Notes under the pieces: generated by a model
Seen by the model: only the letters and a program-made list of their open reading frames with translations
What the model was told of the DNA's origin: nothing
Database searches by the model: none
Source of the DNA: Gemmatimonadales bacterium
GTDB lineage: Bacteria; Gemmatimonadota; Gemmatimonadetes; Gemmatimonadales; GWC2-71-9
NCBI GenBank assembly: GCA_020633775.1
Contig: JACKDA010000032.1
Coordinates: 1-10,158 of the forward strand
DNA length: 10,158 bases
Direction of reading: 5' to 3'
Made by a program: the position numbers and the translations under genes
In this document: positions 1 to 8,613 of the stretch, piece after piece
Numbering within the stretch: position 1 is the stretch's first letter
How the letters are laid out: each line of letters opens with the position of its first letter

Positions 1-153
1 ACCGGCGGCTCGATCATCTCCCGCTGGATCGACATCGAGTGGTCGGTGGCCGGGACCCGCCAGCCGCTCGACACGGCGCTCGACGACGCCCGCCTCGAGC
101 GGCTGGGTCAGGCCCTCGGCCGCTTCCTCCTGCCCGACGGGCGCCCCGCGTAG
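1..153 (+). CDS. 3' end of an unrecognised protein (partial)
   Basis: Frame 1 is open from the first base to a TAG at 151-153 and gives a 50-residue C-terminus that begins TGGSIISRWIDIEW and ends LLPDGRPA. The residue mix is that of an ordinary folded protein (one aromatic/acidic patch, then a Leu- and Arg-rich probable helix, RLERLGQALGRFLL), and codon third positions are mostly G or C as in the neighbours. I do not recognise the family. The start lies outside the window, so length, signal peptide and function cannot be judged. Coding status is inferred from codon bias and from the way the next gene begins shortly after this stop. Confidence 0.6.
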   Translation, partial: TGGSIISRWIDIEWSVAGTRQPLDTALDDARLERLGQALGRFLLPDGRPA

Positions 154-180
154 CCGCGCGTGGCGACGATCGGCGCGGCT
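152..180 (+). terminator. Hairpin at the stop codon of the first gene
   Basis: A perfect 8-base inverted repeat, AGCCGCGC (152-159) and GCGCGGCT (173-180), encloses a 13-base loop and starts inside the TAG stop codon. Its place between two genes suits a transcription-termination or mRNA 3'-end hairpin. No T-run follows, so it is not a classical intrinsic terminator. Confidence 0.35.
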
Positions 181-225
181 CGGACATCCCTCCCGGCGAT
201 CCCACTCACCACGCCGAGGAGCCCC

Positions 226-1410
226 ATGCCGACCAGCCATGCCCGCACCCGACGACCCATTGTCCTGCTGCTGCTCGCCATCGGCTGCGGGGGATCCCCC
301 GATGCGCCCGCCGAGGGGACGGTCACCGACTCCGCAGGCGTCGCGCTGGTGAGTGCGCCCGCCGCCGATCGCGCCCTCCCGTGGGCGCTGGAGGAGATCG
401 ACCTGATCGGCGGGGCCGACTCCGGTGCCGAGGCCTTCACGCGGGCGAGCCGCGACCTGGTGATGACCGATGGCCGCGACCGGATCGCGGTGTACGATCG
501 GGACGCCTCGCAGGTCCGCGTCTTCGACGGTGCGGGTGAGGCGTTGCACGCGCTCGGTGGGCCGGGTGGAGGTCCCGGCGAAATCGGATTCGGGTTCGGC
601 CTGTTCGATGTCGGGCCGGGCCGGGTGGCGGTGTTCGACTTCGCCAAGAACGCTCTGCTGACCTGGTCGCTGGAGGGTGAGTTGCTGAGCGAGGGACCGC
701 TCGGACTTCCCGGCGGTGCATGGGATCGCGGCCGCCTGGTCGGCGACACCCTCCTGGTGTCGCGCACCGACGTCGACTCGACGCGCACCCTCACCGAGCT
801 GGTGCGCATGGCGCCGGCCGACACCCAGGTGATCATGGCGGTGGAATCGCCGCCGCGGCAGATGGCCCAGATGGGGTGCTTCGCCGCGCAGATCCCGCCG
901 ATGTTCGCGCCCGGGGTTGCCTGGGCCGCGCACGACGACCGGGTCGCGGTGCTGCGGCAGGACCGGTACGTGGTCGATCTCTATCGCGCCGGGCGCCTGG
1001 AGCGCTCGATCCGTCGCGACATCGTGGGACGGGAGACGACGCCGGCCGACGCGGACAGTCTCTATCCCGAGGGGATGAAGGTATCCTTCGGCGGCCAGGG
1101 CGGCGGCTGCACCGTCGAGGCGAGCAAGGTGGCCGAGGCGGTGGGGATGGCCGATCGCCTGCCGGTCCTGCGGGATGTTGCCTTCGGGCCGGAGGGCTCG
1201 ATCTGGGTCCAGCGCTATGGCTTTCCCGGCAGCGAGCCGGTGACCGACGTGTTCGATGCCACGGGGCGCTACCTCGGCACCGACCATGGTCACGGCCTGC
1301 CGCTCGGGGCGCTCTCGAACGGGCGGGTGCTCTTCGCGGCCGCCGACACGTCCACTGGAGTGACCCGGATCGGCATCCATGCGATGCCGGAGCTGGCTGA
1401 TCGACCCTGA
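226..1410 (+). CDS. Predicted lipoprotein, 6-bladed beta-propeller (NHL-like)
   Basis: 394 residues from ATG 226, chosen because GAGGAG (216-221) lies just upstream and the protein then opens with a clean lipoprotein signal: Arg-rich n-region (RTRRP), hydrophobic IVLLLLAI, lipobox ending at Cys21 (LAIGC). An in-frame ATG at 160 would put 22 extra residues ahead of the signal and is less likely. After the signal come repeated beta-strand units of the kind seen in 6-bladed propellers (RIAVYDRDASQVRVFDGAGE), plus the loop GGPGGGPGEIG at 111-121. That loop is typical of propeller lipoproteins common in Gemmatimonadota and Bacteroidota. Cys218 and Cys295 could form a disulfide. The protein is probably anchored to a membrane facing the periplasm. 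Ligand and function are unknown; no catalytic motif is visible. Confidence 0.8.
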   Translation: MPTSHARTRRPIVLLLLAIGCGGSPDAPAEGTVTDSAGVALVSAPAADRALPWALEEIDLIGGADSGAEAFTRASRDLVMTDGRDRIAVYDRDASQVRVFDGAGEALHALGGPGGGPGEIGFGFGLFDVGPGRVAVFDFAKNALLTWSLEGELLSEGPLGLPGGAWDRGRLVGDTLLVSRTDVDSTRTLTELVRMAPADTQVIMAVESPPRQMAQMGCFAAQIPPMFAPGVAWAAHDDRVAVLRQDRYVVDLYRAGRLERSIRRDIVGRETTPADADSLYPEGMKVSFGGQGGGCTVEASKVAEAVGMADRLPVLRDVAFGPEGSIWVQRYGFPGSEPVTDVFDATGRYLGTDHGHGLPLGALSNGRVLFAAADTSTGVTRIGIHAMPELADRP

Positions 1411-1432
1411 CTTCGAGGTTCCTGTCGACCCG

Positions 1433-2095
1433 ATGCTGTTGCCCGCGTTGCTGCTCACCCTCGCCGCCCCCCAGGGCGATCCGGTCGAGTTGACCCGACT
1501 CGCCATCGTGGTCGATGGCCCGACCTGGGAGGCGATCCACGCCTCGGCGTTCCTGCCGGAAGGGTTCGGCGGCGGGTATCTCGCCGGTCCGGCGGAGGTC
1601 CGGCTCTGCGGCCGACTCACCTGTGTCGTGATGATGCCCGAGGACCAGGAAGCCGGGCACCGCGAGGGTGACGTCCTGTTCGGGGTGACGCCGGTGTCGG
1701 GCAGCGCGCTCGCCGATCGGATCGCCGCGCTCGGTGACACGGCCGGCGTGACGATCGAGCCGGCACCCGAGCGACTGGAACTCCCCCGTGATCCGTCCGC
1801 CGCCCCGATCATGTACTACCTGGAGTCGGCGACGATCGCCGTGACCGACGCCACGCTGCGGCGGGTCGATCCGCTCTTCCGCTCGGCGGGCGCCACGGTG
1901 GTGCAGGAAGGGGAGGGACTGGTGATCCAGTTCCCGAACCAGACCCTCCGGCTCGTCCCCGACTATGCCGGCGCCGGCGTCGAGCAGCTCACCTGGCGAC
2001 TCCGTCGGGAGGCCCCCGGCAACCCGACGTACCGATTCGGGGGTCTCTCCCGCCTCCGGTTCGGGCCCGGCCGCACCGCCACCTGGGACTTCTGA
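1433..2095 (+). CDS. Exported protein of unknown function, possibly glyoxalase/VOC-like fold
   Basis: 220 residues from ATG 1433. The start is chosen because the protein then opens with a hydrophobic stretch (LLPALLLTLAA) that looks like a short signal peptide, although no good SD lies at ideal distance (GAGG at 1415-1418 is 14 bases away). A start at 1379 would overlap the previous gene and add a non-hydrophobic leader. The mature part appears to have two similar halves. The first contains a strand-helix unit (LAIVVDGPTWEAI) reminiscent of DUF5829/VOC proteins; the second has VTDATLRRVDPLFRSAGA followed by strands ending TLRLVP. This is a fold guess only; no metal-ligand set could be assigned. 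Cys59 and Cys64 (CGRLTC) could form a disulfide outside the cytoplasm. It sits 22 bases after the lipoprotein gene and 2 bases before msrA, so co-transcription is likely. Confidence 0.7.
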   Translation: MLLPALLLTLAAPQGDPVELTRLAIVVDGPTWEAIHASAFLPEGFGGGYLAGPAEVRLCGRLTCVVMMPEDQEAGHREGDVLFGVTPVSGSALADRIAALGDTAGVTIEPAPERLELPRDPSAAPIMYYLESATIAVTDATLRRVDPLFRSAGATVVQEGEGLVIQFPNQTLRLVPDYAGAGVEQLTWRLRREAPGNPTYRFGGLSRLRFGPGRTATWDF

Positions 2096-2097
2096 CG

Positions 2098-2637
2098 ATG
2101 ACGACCACGGCAACGGCGACGCTCGGGGGCGGCTGCTTCTGGTGCCTCGAGGCGGTCTTCGAGCGGTTGGCGGGCGTGAGCGCCGTCACCTCGGGCTACG
2201 CCGGTGGGGCCAGGCCGCACCCGACCTACGAACAGGTCTGCAGCGGGGCCACCGGTCACGCGGAGGTGATCCGGGTCGCCTACGACCCCGAGGTCGTGCG
2301 CTACGAGGAGCTGCTCGAGGTGTTCTTCGCCTTCCATGACCCGACGACGCTCAACCGGCAGGGGCCGGATCGCGGCACGCAATACCGCTCGATCATCCTC
2401 GCCGAGACCGAGGCCCAGGAGGCGGCGGCCCGCGCGACGATTGCGCAGCTCGAGGCCGACGGGACCTTCGAGGATCCGATCGTCACCGAGGTGCGCCGCC
2501 TCGACACCTTCTGGCCGGCCGAACCGGGGCACGCGGGCTACTACCGGCGGAACCCCGATCAGGCATATTGTCGGGCGATCATTGCGCCGAAGGTGGCCCG
2601 GCTCCGGCAACGCTACGCCGATCGCCTGGCGCCGTGA
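2098..2637 (+). CDS. msrA: Peptide methionine sulfoxide reductase MsrA
   Basis: 179 residues, the usual size for a single-domain MsrA, which reduces the S-epimer of methionine sulfoxide in proteins and free methionine using thioredoxin. The N-terminus holds the signature GGCFWCLE with catalytic Cys13; GYAGG, the GHAEVIRVAYDP stretch and RGTQYRS (92-98) follow in family order. Cys158 in NPDQAYC is the expected resolving cysteine. Cys16 and Cys48 are additional. There is no signal peptide, so it should act in the cytoplasm, and no MsrB domain is fused or adjacent. The ATG lies 2 bases after the previous stop with no strong SD of its own beyond the end of that gene, which suggests translational coupling. 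Confidence 0.97.
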   Translation: MTTTATATLGGGCFWCLEAVFERLAGVSAVTSGYAGGARPHPTYEQVCSGATGHAEVIRVAYDPEVVRYEELLEVFFAFHDPTTLNRQGPDRGTQYRSIILAETEAQEAAARATIAQLEADGTFEDPIVTEVRRLDTFWPAEPGHAGYYRRNPDQAYCRAIIAPKVARLRQRYADRLAP

Positions 2638-2652
2638 GCGGGACGCGCACGC

Positions 2653-2663
2653 CCACGTCGTGG
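2653..2663. promoter_or_regulatory. Small palindrome ahead of lepB
   Basis: CCACG-T-CGTGG is a perfect 5+1+5 dyad in the 39-base gap between msrA and lepB, ending 3 bases before the lepB SD (GAGGA at 2667-2671). It resembles a regulator half-site pair in form, but short dyads arise often by chance in GC-rich DNA. Confidence 0.2.
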
Positions 2664-2676
2664 AACGAGGATCCCG

Positions 2677-3384
2677 ATGGCTGAGCCCCAGGCGACACCG
2701 AAGTCGAAGGTCATCGAGTGGATCAAGGCGATCGTCTGGACGGCGGTCGCGTGGGTGCTGCTGACGACATTCGTGGTGCAGGCGTACCGGATCCCGTCGC
2801 CGAGCATGGAGCGGACGCTGATGGTCGGCGACGTGCTCTTCGTGAACAAGTTCCTCTTCGGGGCGAAGCTGCCGTTCGTCGACGTGCGCACCCCCGCGGT
2901 GCGCGAACCGCGGCGCGACGACATCGTCGTCTTCCTGTCGCCGATCGAGGACTCGATGCTGGTCAAGCGCCTCATCGGGATCCCCGGCGACACCGTCGAG
3001 ATGCGACAGGGGGCGCTCTACCGCAACGGCAAGGCCCTCGTGGAGCCATGGGCCCAGTCGACCGATCCGGGGTGGTCCGCCGACGAGTCCACTCGCCTCG
3101 CGATGCGGCAGATGCAGCTGCCCCACTTCGTCGGCGCCGATCCGGATGCCTACCTCCCGGATGTTCACCAGTGGGGCCCGCTCGTGGTGCCCGATGATTC
3201 GCTCTGGATGATGGGGGACAACCGGGACCAGTCGCGCGACTCGCGCTTCTGGGGGCTGGTGCCCCGTCGCAACGTGCGTGGCACGCCGGTCCTGATCTAC
3301 TACAGCTGGGATCCCTTCAGCTACAAGCCGTTCCCCTTCCTCTCGGCCGTGCGCTGGTCGCGGGTGCTGACGATCCCGCGCTGA
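2677..3384 (+). CDS. lepB: Signal peptidase I
   Basis: 235 residues; ATG 2677 has GAGGA (2667-2671) 5 bases upstream. The enzyme (family S26) removes signal peptides from exported proteins at the outer face of the cytoplasmic membrane. One N-terminal membrane segment (about 18-35, IVWTAVAWVLLTTFVV) leads directly into the catalytic box IPSPSMERTLMVGD with nucleophile Ser43. The general-base Lys97 lies in MLVKRLIGIPGD and the last conserved box GDNRDQSRDSRFWG is at 180-193. All catalytic parts are present. A segment of about 50 residues between the Lys box and the last box (roughly 120-170) is the least conserved part. The gene follows msrA by 39 bases and may be in the same transcript; the hairpin after its stop may end or attenuate that transcript. 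Confidence 0.96.
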   Translation: MAEPQATPKSKVIEWIKAIVWTAVAWVLLTTFVVQAYRIPSPSMERTLMVGDVLFVNKFLFGAKLPFVDVRTPAVREPRRDDIVVFLSPIEDSMLVKRLIGIPGDTVEMRQGALYRNGKALVEPWAQSTDPGWSADESTRLAMRQMQLPHFVGADPDAYLPDVHQWGPLVVPDDSLWMMGDNRDQSRDSRFWGLVPRRNVRGTPVLIYYSWDPFSYKPFPFLSAVRWSRVLTIPR

Positions 3385-3398
3385 CCCGGACCATGTCG

Positions 3399-3452
3399 GC
3401 CTCCCGGCCTCGCTGGCGCATCTCCTCCCGAGCCCCAGCGATGCCGGGAGGC
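3399..3452 (+). promoter_or_regulatory. Long hairpin burying a Shine-Dalgarno (leader of the hydrolase gene)
   Basis: GCCTCCCGGC (3399-3408) is the exact reverse complement of GCCGGGAGGC (3443-3452). After one C/T mismatch the stem continues for 7 more pairs, TCGCTGG (3410-3416) with CCAGCGA (3435-3441), leaving an 18-base loop. The 3' arm contains GGGAGG (3446-3451), a strong SD 5 bases ahead of ATG 3457. A second copy of CCTCCCG in the loop (3424-3430) could pair with the same SD, so two mutually exclusive anti-SD pairings are possible. It lies 14 bases after the lepB stop. No T-run follows, so translational control or a mRNA 3' end fits better than a classical terminator. Confidence 0.5.
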
Positions 3453-3456
3453 AACG

Positions 3457-3489
3457 ATGCACCACCATACCACTTCGACCGTTCGATGA
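3457..3489 (+). CDS. Possible 10-codon leader ORF MHHHTTSTVR
   Basis: ATG 3457 has the best SD in this gap (GGGAGG, spacing 5) and reads MHHHTTSTVR to a TGA at 3487-3489. That stop overlaps the ATG of the hydrolase (ATGA at 3486-3489), a typical arrangement for termination-reinitiation. The hydrolase ATG has no SD of its own in the preceding 20 bases, which makes coupling plausible. The three successive His and three Thr codons recall attenuator leader peptides, but the downstream gene is not an amino-acid biosynthesis gene, so this may be chance. Translation is inferred only. Confidence 0.4.
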   Translation: MHHHTTSTVR

Positions 3490-4370
3490 CTGCGCCCGGC
3501 ACGTCCGAGCCGACGGTCGCATCCTTCACCCTCGTGGCCGAGGACGGGTTCCCCCTCGCCGCCCGGCGGCATGTCGCGCGTGGCGCCCGTCAAGGGGTGC
3601 TGCTCGTGGCCCCGGCAACGGGCACGACGCAGGGGGGGTACCGGGCGTTCGCCGAAGCGGCCACCGCTGCCGGCTGGGACGTCCTCACCTGGGACTGGCG
3701 CGGCACCGGGGCCTCCCGACACGCGCTGCCCTGGCGGGATCGACGGCTTCGCCTGCGCGCCTGGGGGGCCCTCGACCTCGCCGCCGCCATCGACTGGGCC
3801 GATCGCCGGGCCCCGGCCGAGCGGATCGTGCTCGTCGGTCATGGTGTCGGCGGGCAGCTGGTCGGGTTGGCGCCGAATGCGGGACGACTCGGCGCGCTCG
3901 TCCTCGTGGCGGCCGGCGATGGCTGGGTCGGCCACCTCGCCAGCCCGTGGTGTCGCCTGCGCCATCGGCTGCTCTGGGGCCTGGCGGTGCCCGTCGCGGC
4001 CCGCCTGTTCGGGCGGGTGCCCGCCGCCTGGCTGCGCCTCGAGGAGGACTTGCCGTGCGAGGTGGTGCTGGAGTGGGCCCGCTGGTGCCGGAATCCCGCG
4101 GCGCATGGCGACTGGGGCGGCCATGCGGGGCTGCGCGTGCCGATCCTCGCGTACTCGTTCGCGGATGACCCGATCTCGCCGCACGCGGCGGTGGCCGCCC
4201 TGCTCAGGCGCTTCACCTCGGCGAGCAGGCTTACGCACCGCCGCCTCACCCCGGGCGATCTGGGTCAGGTGGACCTCGGGCACCACGGCTTCTTCCGCGA
4301 GGTCGGGATGGCGTCGCACTGGGCGGAGGTCTTCGGCTTCCTCTCGATGCAGCAGGAGGTGACCTCGTGA
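3486..4370 (+). CDS. Alpha/beta hydrolase-fold protein lacking the nucleophile serine
   Basis: 294 residues from ATG 3486, preferred because it leaves about 10 residues before the first family strand (ASFTLVAEDGFPLAARRH). The in-frame ATG at 3393 would instead translate the hairpin arms. The fold is recognisable: PATGTTQGGYR (43-53), DWRGTGAS (70-77), elbow GHGVGGQ (118-124), acid-side loop SFADDPISP (224-232) and GHHGFFR (265-271). The last two are characteristic of the COG4757-type predicted hydrolases. In that family the elbow is normally GHSxGG; here codon 120 (3843-3845) is GGT, Gly, so the nucleophile is absent while Asp and His candidates (D227/D228, H266) remain. It may be a pseudoenzyme or use another mechanism. 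No signal peptide is seen, so it is probably cytoplasmic. Its 3' end abuts the promoter region of the sigma factor gene. Confidence 0.85.
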   Translation: MTAPGTSEPTVASFTLVAEDGFPLAARRHVARGARQGVLLVAPATGTTQGGYRAFAEAATAAGWDVLTWDWRGTGASRHALPWRDRRLRLRAWGALDLAAAIDWADRRAPAERIVLVGHGVGGQLVGLAPNAGRLGALVLVAAGDGWVGHLASPWCRLRHRLLWGLAVPVAARLFGRVPAAWLRLEEDLPCEVVLEWARWCRNPAAHGDWGGHAGLRVPILAYSFADDPISPHAAVAALLRRFTSASRLTHRRLTPGDLGQVDLGHHGFFREVGMASHWAEVFGFLSMQQEVTS

Positions 4371-4393
4371 CGGCGGCGTGCCGACCCGCGGCG

Positions 4394-4399
4394 TATATT
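4394..4399 (+). promoter_or_regulatory. Candidate -10 element of the sigma/kinase operon
   Basis: TATATT stands out as AT-rich in a very GC-rich background, 24 bases after the hydrolase stop and 28 bases before the sigma-factor ATG, so a start near 4405 would give a short leader. It matches the -10 consensus at 5 of 6 positions. At the proper distance (about 4370-4377) there is no recognisable TTGACA-like -35, so either the promoter needs an activator or another sigma recognises it. Confidence 0.45.
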
Positions 4400-4415
4400 C
4401 GGCACCTGCCCAGCT

Positions 4416-4421
4416 GGGAGG
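4416..4421 (+). promoter_or_regulatory. Ribosome binding site fixing the sigma-factor start
   Basis: GGGAGG lies 5 bases before ATG 4427 and decides this start over the in-frame upstream ATG at 4367, which would precede the candidate -10 element and overlap the hydrolase stop. Confidence 0.75.
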
Positions 4422-4426
4422 CGCCC

Positions 4427-4967
4427 ATGACCACCGACGCCGGCCGCGCGGACGATCCCGACGCCTCGGGACTGTTCCCGACGCTCTACGATGAATTGCG
4501 CCGCATCGCCGATCGCCTGCTGCACCGGGAGGCGGTCGGCCACACCCTGCAGCCCACCGCGCTCGTGCACGAGGCGTGGTTCAAGCTGGCGGGGCCCCAC
4601 GCGCCGCAGCCGCTGGATCGTGCCCATTTCCTCGCGATCGCTGCCCGGGCGATGCGGCAGGTGCTCGTCGATCATGCGCGTCGGCGCGGGGCGCGGAAGC
4701 GGGGCGGGGCACAGGTCGACCTGACGATCGCCGACGACCGACTCGGCTTCACCATCCCGCTCGATGACCTGCTCGAGGTCGATGCGGCGCTGACGCGGCT
4801 CGGGGAGCAGAGCCCCCGGCTGGCGCGGGTTGTGGAACTGCGGTTCTTCGCCGGGCTGTCCGAGGCGGAGGTGGCCGATGCGCTGGAGGTCACCACGCGA
4901 ACGGTGCAGCGGGATTGGGCGAAGGCCCGTGCCTGGCTGCATGCCGAACTCGACCCACCGGGTGCCG

Positions 4968-4978
<11 letters not shown>
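4427..4978 (+). CDS. ECF-type RNA polymerase sigma factor (TIGR02999-like)
   Basis: 183 residues. Region 2 runs from about 16 to 95 with the subfamily hallmarks LYDELRRIADRLL, GHTLQPTALVHEAWFKL (38-54) and AHFLAIAARAMRQVLVDHARRR (66-87). After a linker, region 4 (about 129-172) has the helix-turn-helix GLSEAEVADALEVTTRTVQRDW. These match the TIGR02999/Sigma70_ECF group that often sits next to Ser/Thr kinases. In region 2.2 the acidic DAED-like motif of ordinary ECF sigmas is replaced by QPTA (42-45), with Thr44 in place of an acidic residue. No anti-sigma gene is adjacent; instead the kinase gene overlaps by 11 bases (4968-4978). The product should direct RNA polymerase to an unknown set of promoters, possibly including its own. 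Confidence 0.93.
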
Positions 4979-7661
<2,683 letters not shown>

Positions 7662-7674
7662 CACGGAGCACGCG

Positions 7675-8532
7675 ATGCGCTGGCAAGCCGGAGGCCGCTC
7701 GACCAACCTGGAGGATCGTCGCGGCGCGCGTGGTCGGCTGCCGGGTGGGGCAGGGGGGATCGGCATCGGCGGCCTGCTCGTGGTGCTGGTGCTGGCCCTG
7801 CTCACCAAGCAGAACCCGCTCGCCCTCCTCGGAGTCGCCGAACAACTCGGTGGCGGCACCACGGCGGCAGAGACGGCCGCCCCGCTGGCCGACCCGGCCG
7901 AGGAGCGCCAGGTCGAGTTCGTCTCGTTCGTGCTCGACGACGCGCAGGCGATGTGGGCCGAGCTGCTGCCGCGACTCGGGACGGAGTATCGCGACGCGCG
8001 GCTGGTCCTCTTCCGCGACGCGGTCCAGTCGGCGTGCGGGCGGGCCGCCTCGTCCACCGGGCCGTTCTACTGCCCGGGCGACGAGAAGGTGTACATCGAC
8101 CTCGCGTTCTACAACGATCTCGCGGACCGGTTCGGCGCGCCGGGCGACTTCGCCGAGGCGTATGTGCTGGCCCACGAGGTCGGCCATCACGTCCAGAACC
8201 TGCTGGGCACGAACGCCGCCGTCTCCCGGGCGCAATCCCAGCGTCCCGAGCTTGCCAACGCCCTGTCGGTGCGCCTCGAGCTCCAGGCCGACTGCTACGC
8301 GGGGGTCTGGGGCGCCCGGGCCGCGGCCGATGGACGGCTCGAGCGGGGCGACCTCGAGGAGGGGCTCACCGCCGCGGCGGCCGTCGGCGACGACCGCTTG
8401 CAGCGCGAGGCGACCGGTCGCGTTCACCCCGAGAGCTTCACCCACGGCTCCTCGGCGGAGCGGGTCCGCTGGTTCCGCCGCGGGTTCGATGGAGGCGATC
8501 CCGCCACCTGTGATACCTTTGCTGGGTCGTAG
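7675..8532 (+). CDS. ypfJ: Membrane-anchored neutral zinc metallopeptidase, YpfJ family
   Basis: 285 residues; ATG 7675 has GGAG (7665-7668) 6 bases upstream and gives the family-typical opening MRWQAGGRSTNLEDRRG. A single membrane segment (about 27-43) follows, then a Pro/Ala-rich linker and the peptidase domain. The zinc site is HEVGHH at 167-172 (HExxH) with Glu202 in LELQADCYAG as probable third ligand; YIDLAFYNDL and FYCPGDEKVY also fit the family (PF04228). The domain should face the periplasm. Substrates of YpfJ proteins are not well established. The gene begins 13 bases after the kinase stop, so the sigma factor, kinase and protease are probably co-transcribed, which hints at a role in the same envelope response. 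That link is inference. Confidence 0.93.
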   Translation: MRWQAGGRSTNLEDRRGARGRLPGGAGGIGIGGLLVVLVLALLTKQNPLALLGVAEQLGGGTTAAETAAPLADPAEERQVEFVSFVLDDAQAMWAELLPRLGTEYRDARLVLFRDAVQSACGRAASSTGPFYCPGDEKVYIDLAFYNDLADRFGAPGDFAEAYVLAHEVGHHVQNLLGTNAAVSRAQSQRPELANALSVRLELQADCYAGVWGARAAADGRLERGDLEEGLTAAAAVGDDRLQREATGRVHPESFTHGSSAERVRWFRRGFDGGDPATCDTFAGS

Positions 8533-8540
8533 CCCCCGCC

Positions 8541-8554
8541 GATCCTGAAGGATC
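8541..8554 (+). terminator. Small hairpin after ypfJ
   Basis: GATCC-TGAA-GGATC forms a 5-base stem with a four-base loop, 8 bases after the ypfJ stop. It is the only clear hairpin at this gene end, but the stem is short and no T-run follows, so its role as a terminator is weakly supported. Confidence 0.22.
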
Positions 8555-8563
8555 TGCCCTGCC

Positions 8564-8574
8564 CGGTGACACCG
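8564..8574. promoter_or_regulatory. Palindrome upstream of the membrane-protein pair
   Basis: CGGTG-A-CACCG is a perfect 5+1+5 dyad in the 81-base gap between ypfJ and the next gene. It could be an operator; with no promoter elements recognisable around it, this is only a suggestion. Confidence 0.2.
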
Positions 8575-8587
8575 CGGTCGTCGTGGC

Positions 8588-8610
8588 TGAGGCGTCCTCA
8601 ACGGATGAGG
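8588..8610 (+). promoter_or_regulatory. TGAGG/CCTCA/TGAGG alternative pairing at a start site
   Basis: TGAGG (8588-8592), CCTCA (8596-8600) and TGAGG (8606-8610) lie in a row. The middle element can pair with either flank. The right-hand copy is the only SD-like sequence ahead of ATG 8614, although only 3 bases from it. Pairing would hide or free that SD. The elements are only 5 bases, so chance is a real possibility. Confidence 0.2.
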
Positions 8611-8613
8611 CCC

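Noticed and set aside
833..2113. Long open frame on the - strand opposite the lipoprotein and exported-protein genes
   Set aside because: Arg/Gly/Pro-rich translation without motifs; the + strand frames carry a lipobox and coherent folds.
2561..2572. AT-rich CATATTGT inside msrA as an internal promoter
   Set aside because: It encodes the conserved AYC of the resolving-Cys motif and has no -35 partner; the AT content is explained by codons.
3457..3489. Histidine-operon-type attenuator reading of the HHH leader
   Set aside because: Only three His codons, no histidine biosynthesis gene downstream, and no terminator/antiterminator pair after the mini-ORF. It is kept only as a possible coupling ORF.
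3321..4319. Open frame on the - strand opposite the hydrolase (332 codons)
   Set aside because: The + strand frame shows conserved hydrolase blocks; the reverse frame has none.
8509..8520. TGTGATACCTTT at the 3' end of ypfJ as a promoter for the next gene
   Set aside because: Only a partial match to an extended -10, inside the coding region and about 100 bases from the next ATG; no -35 was found.
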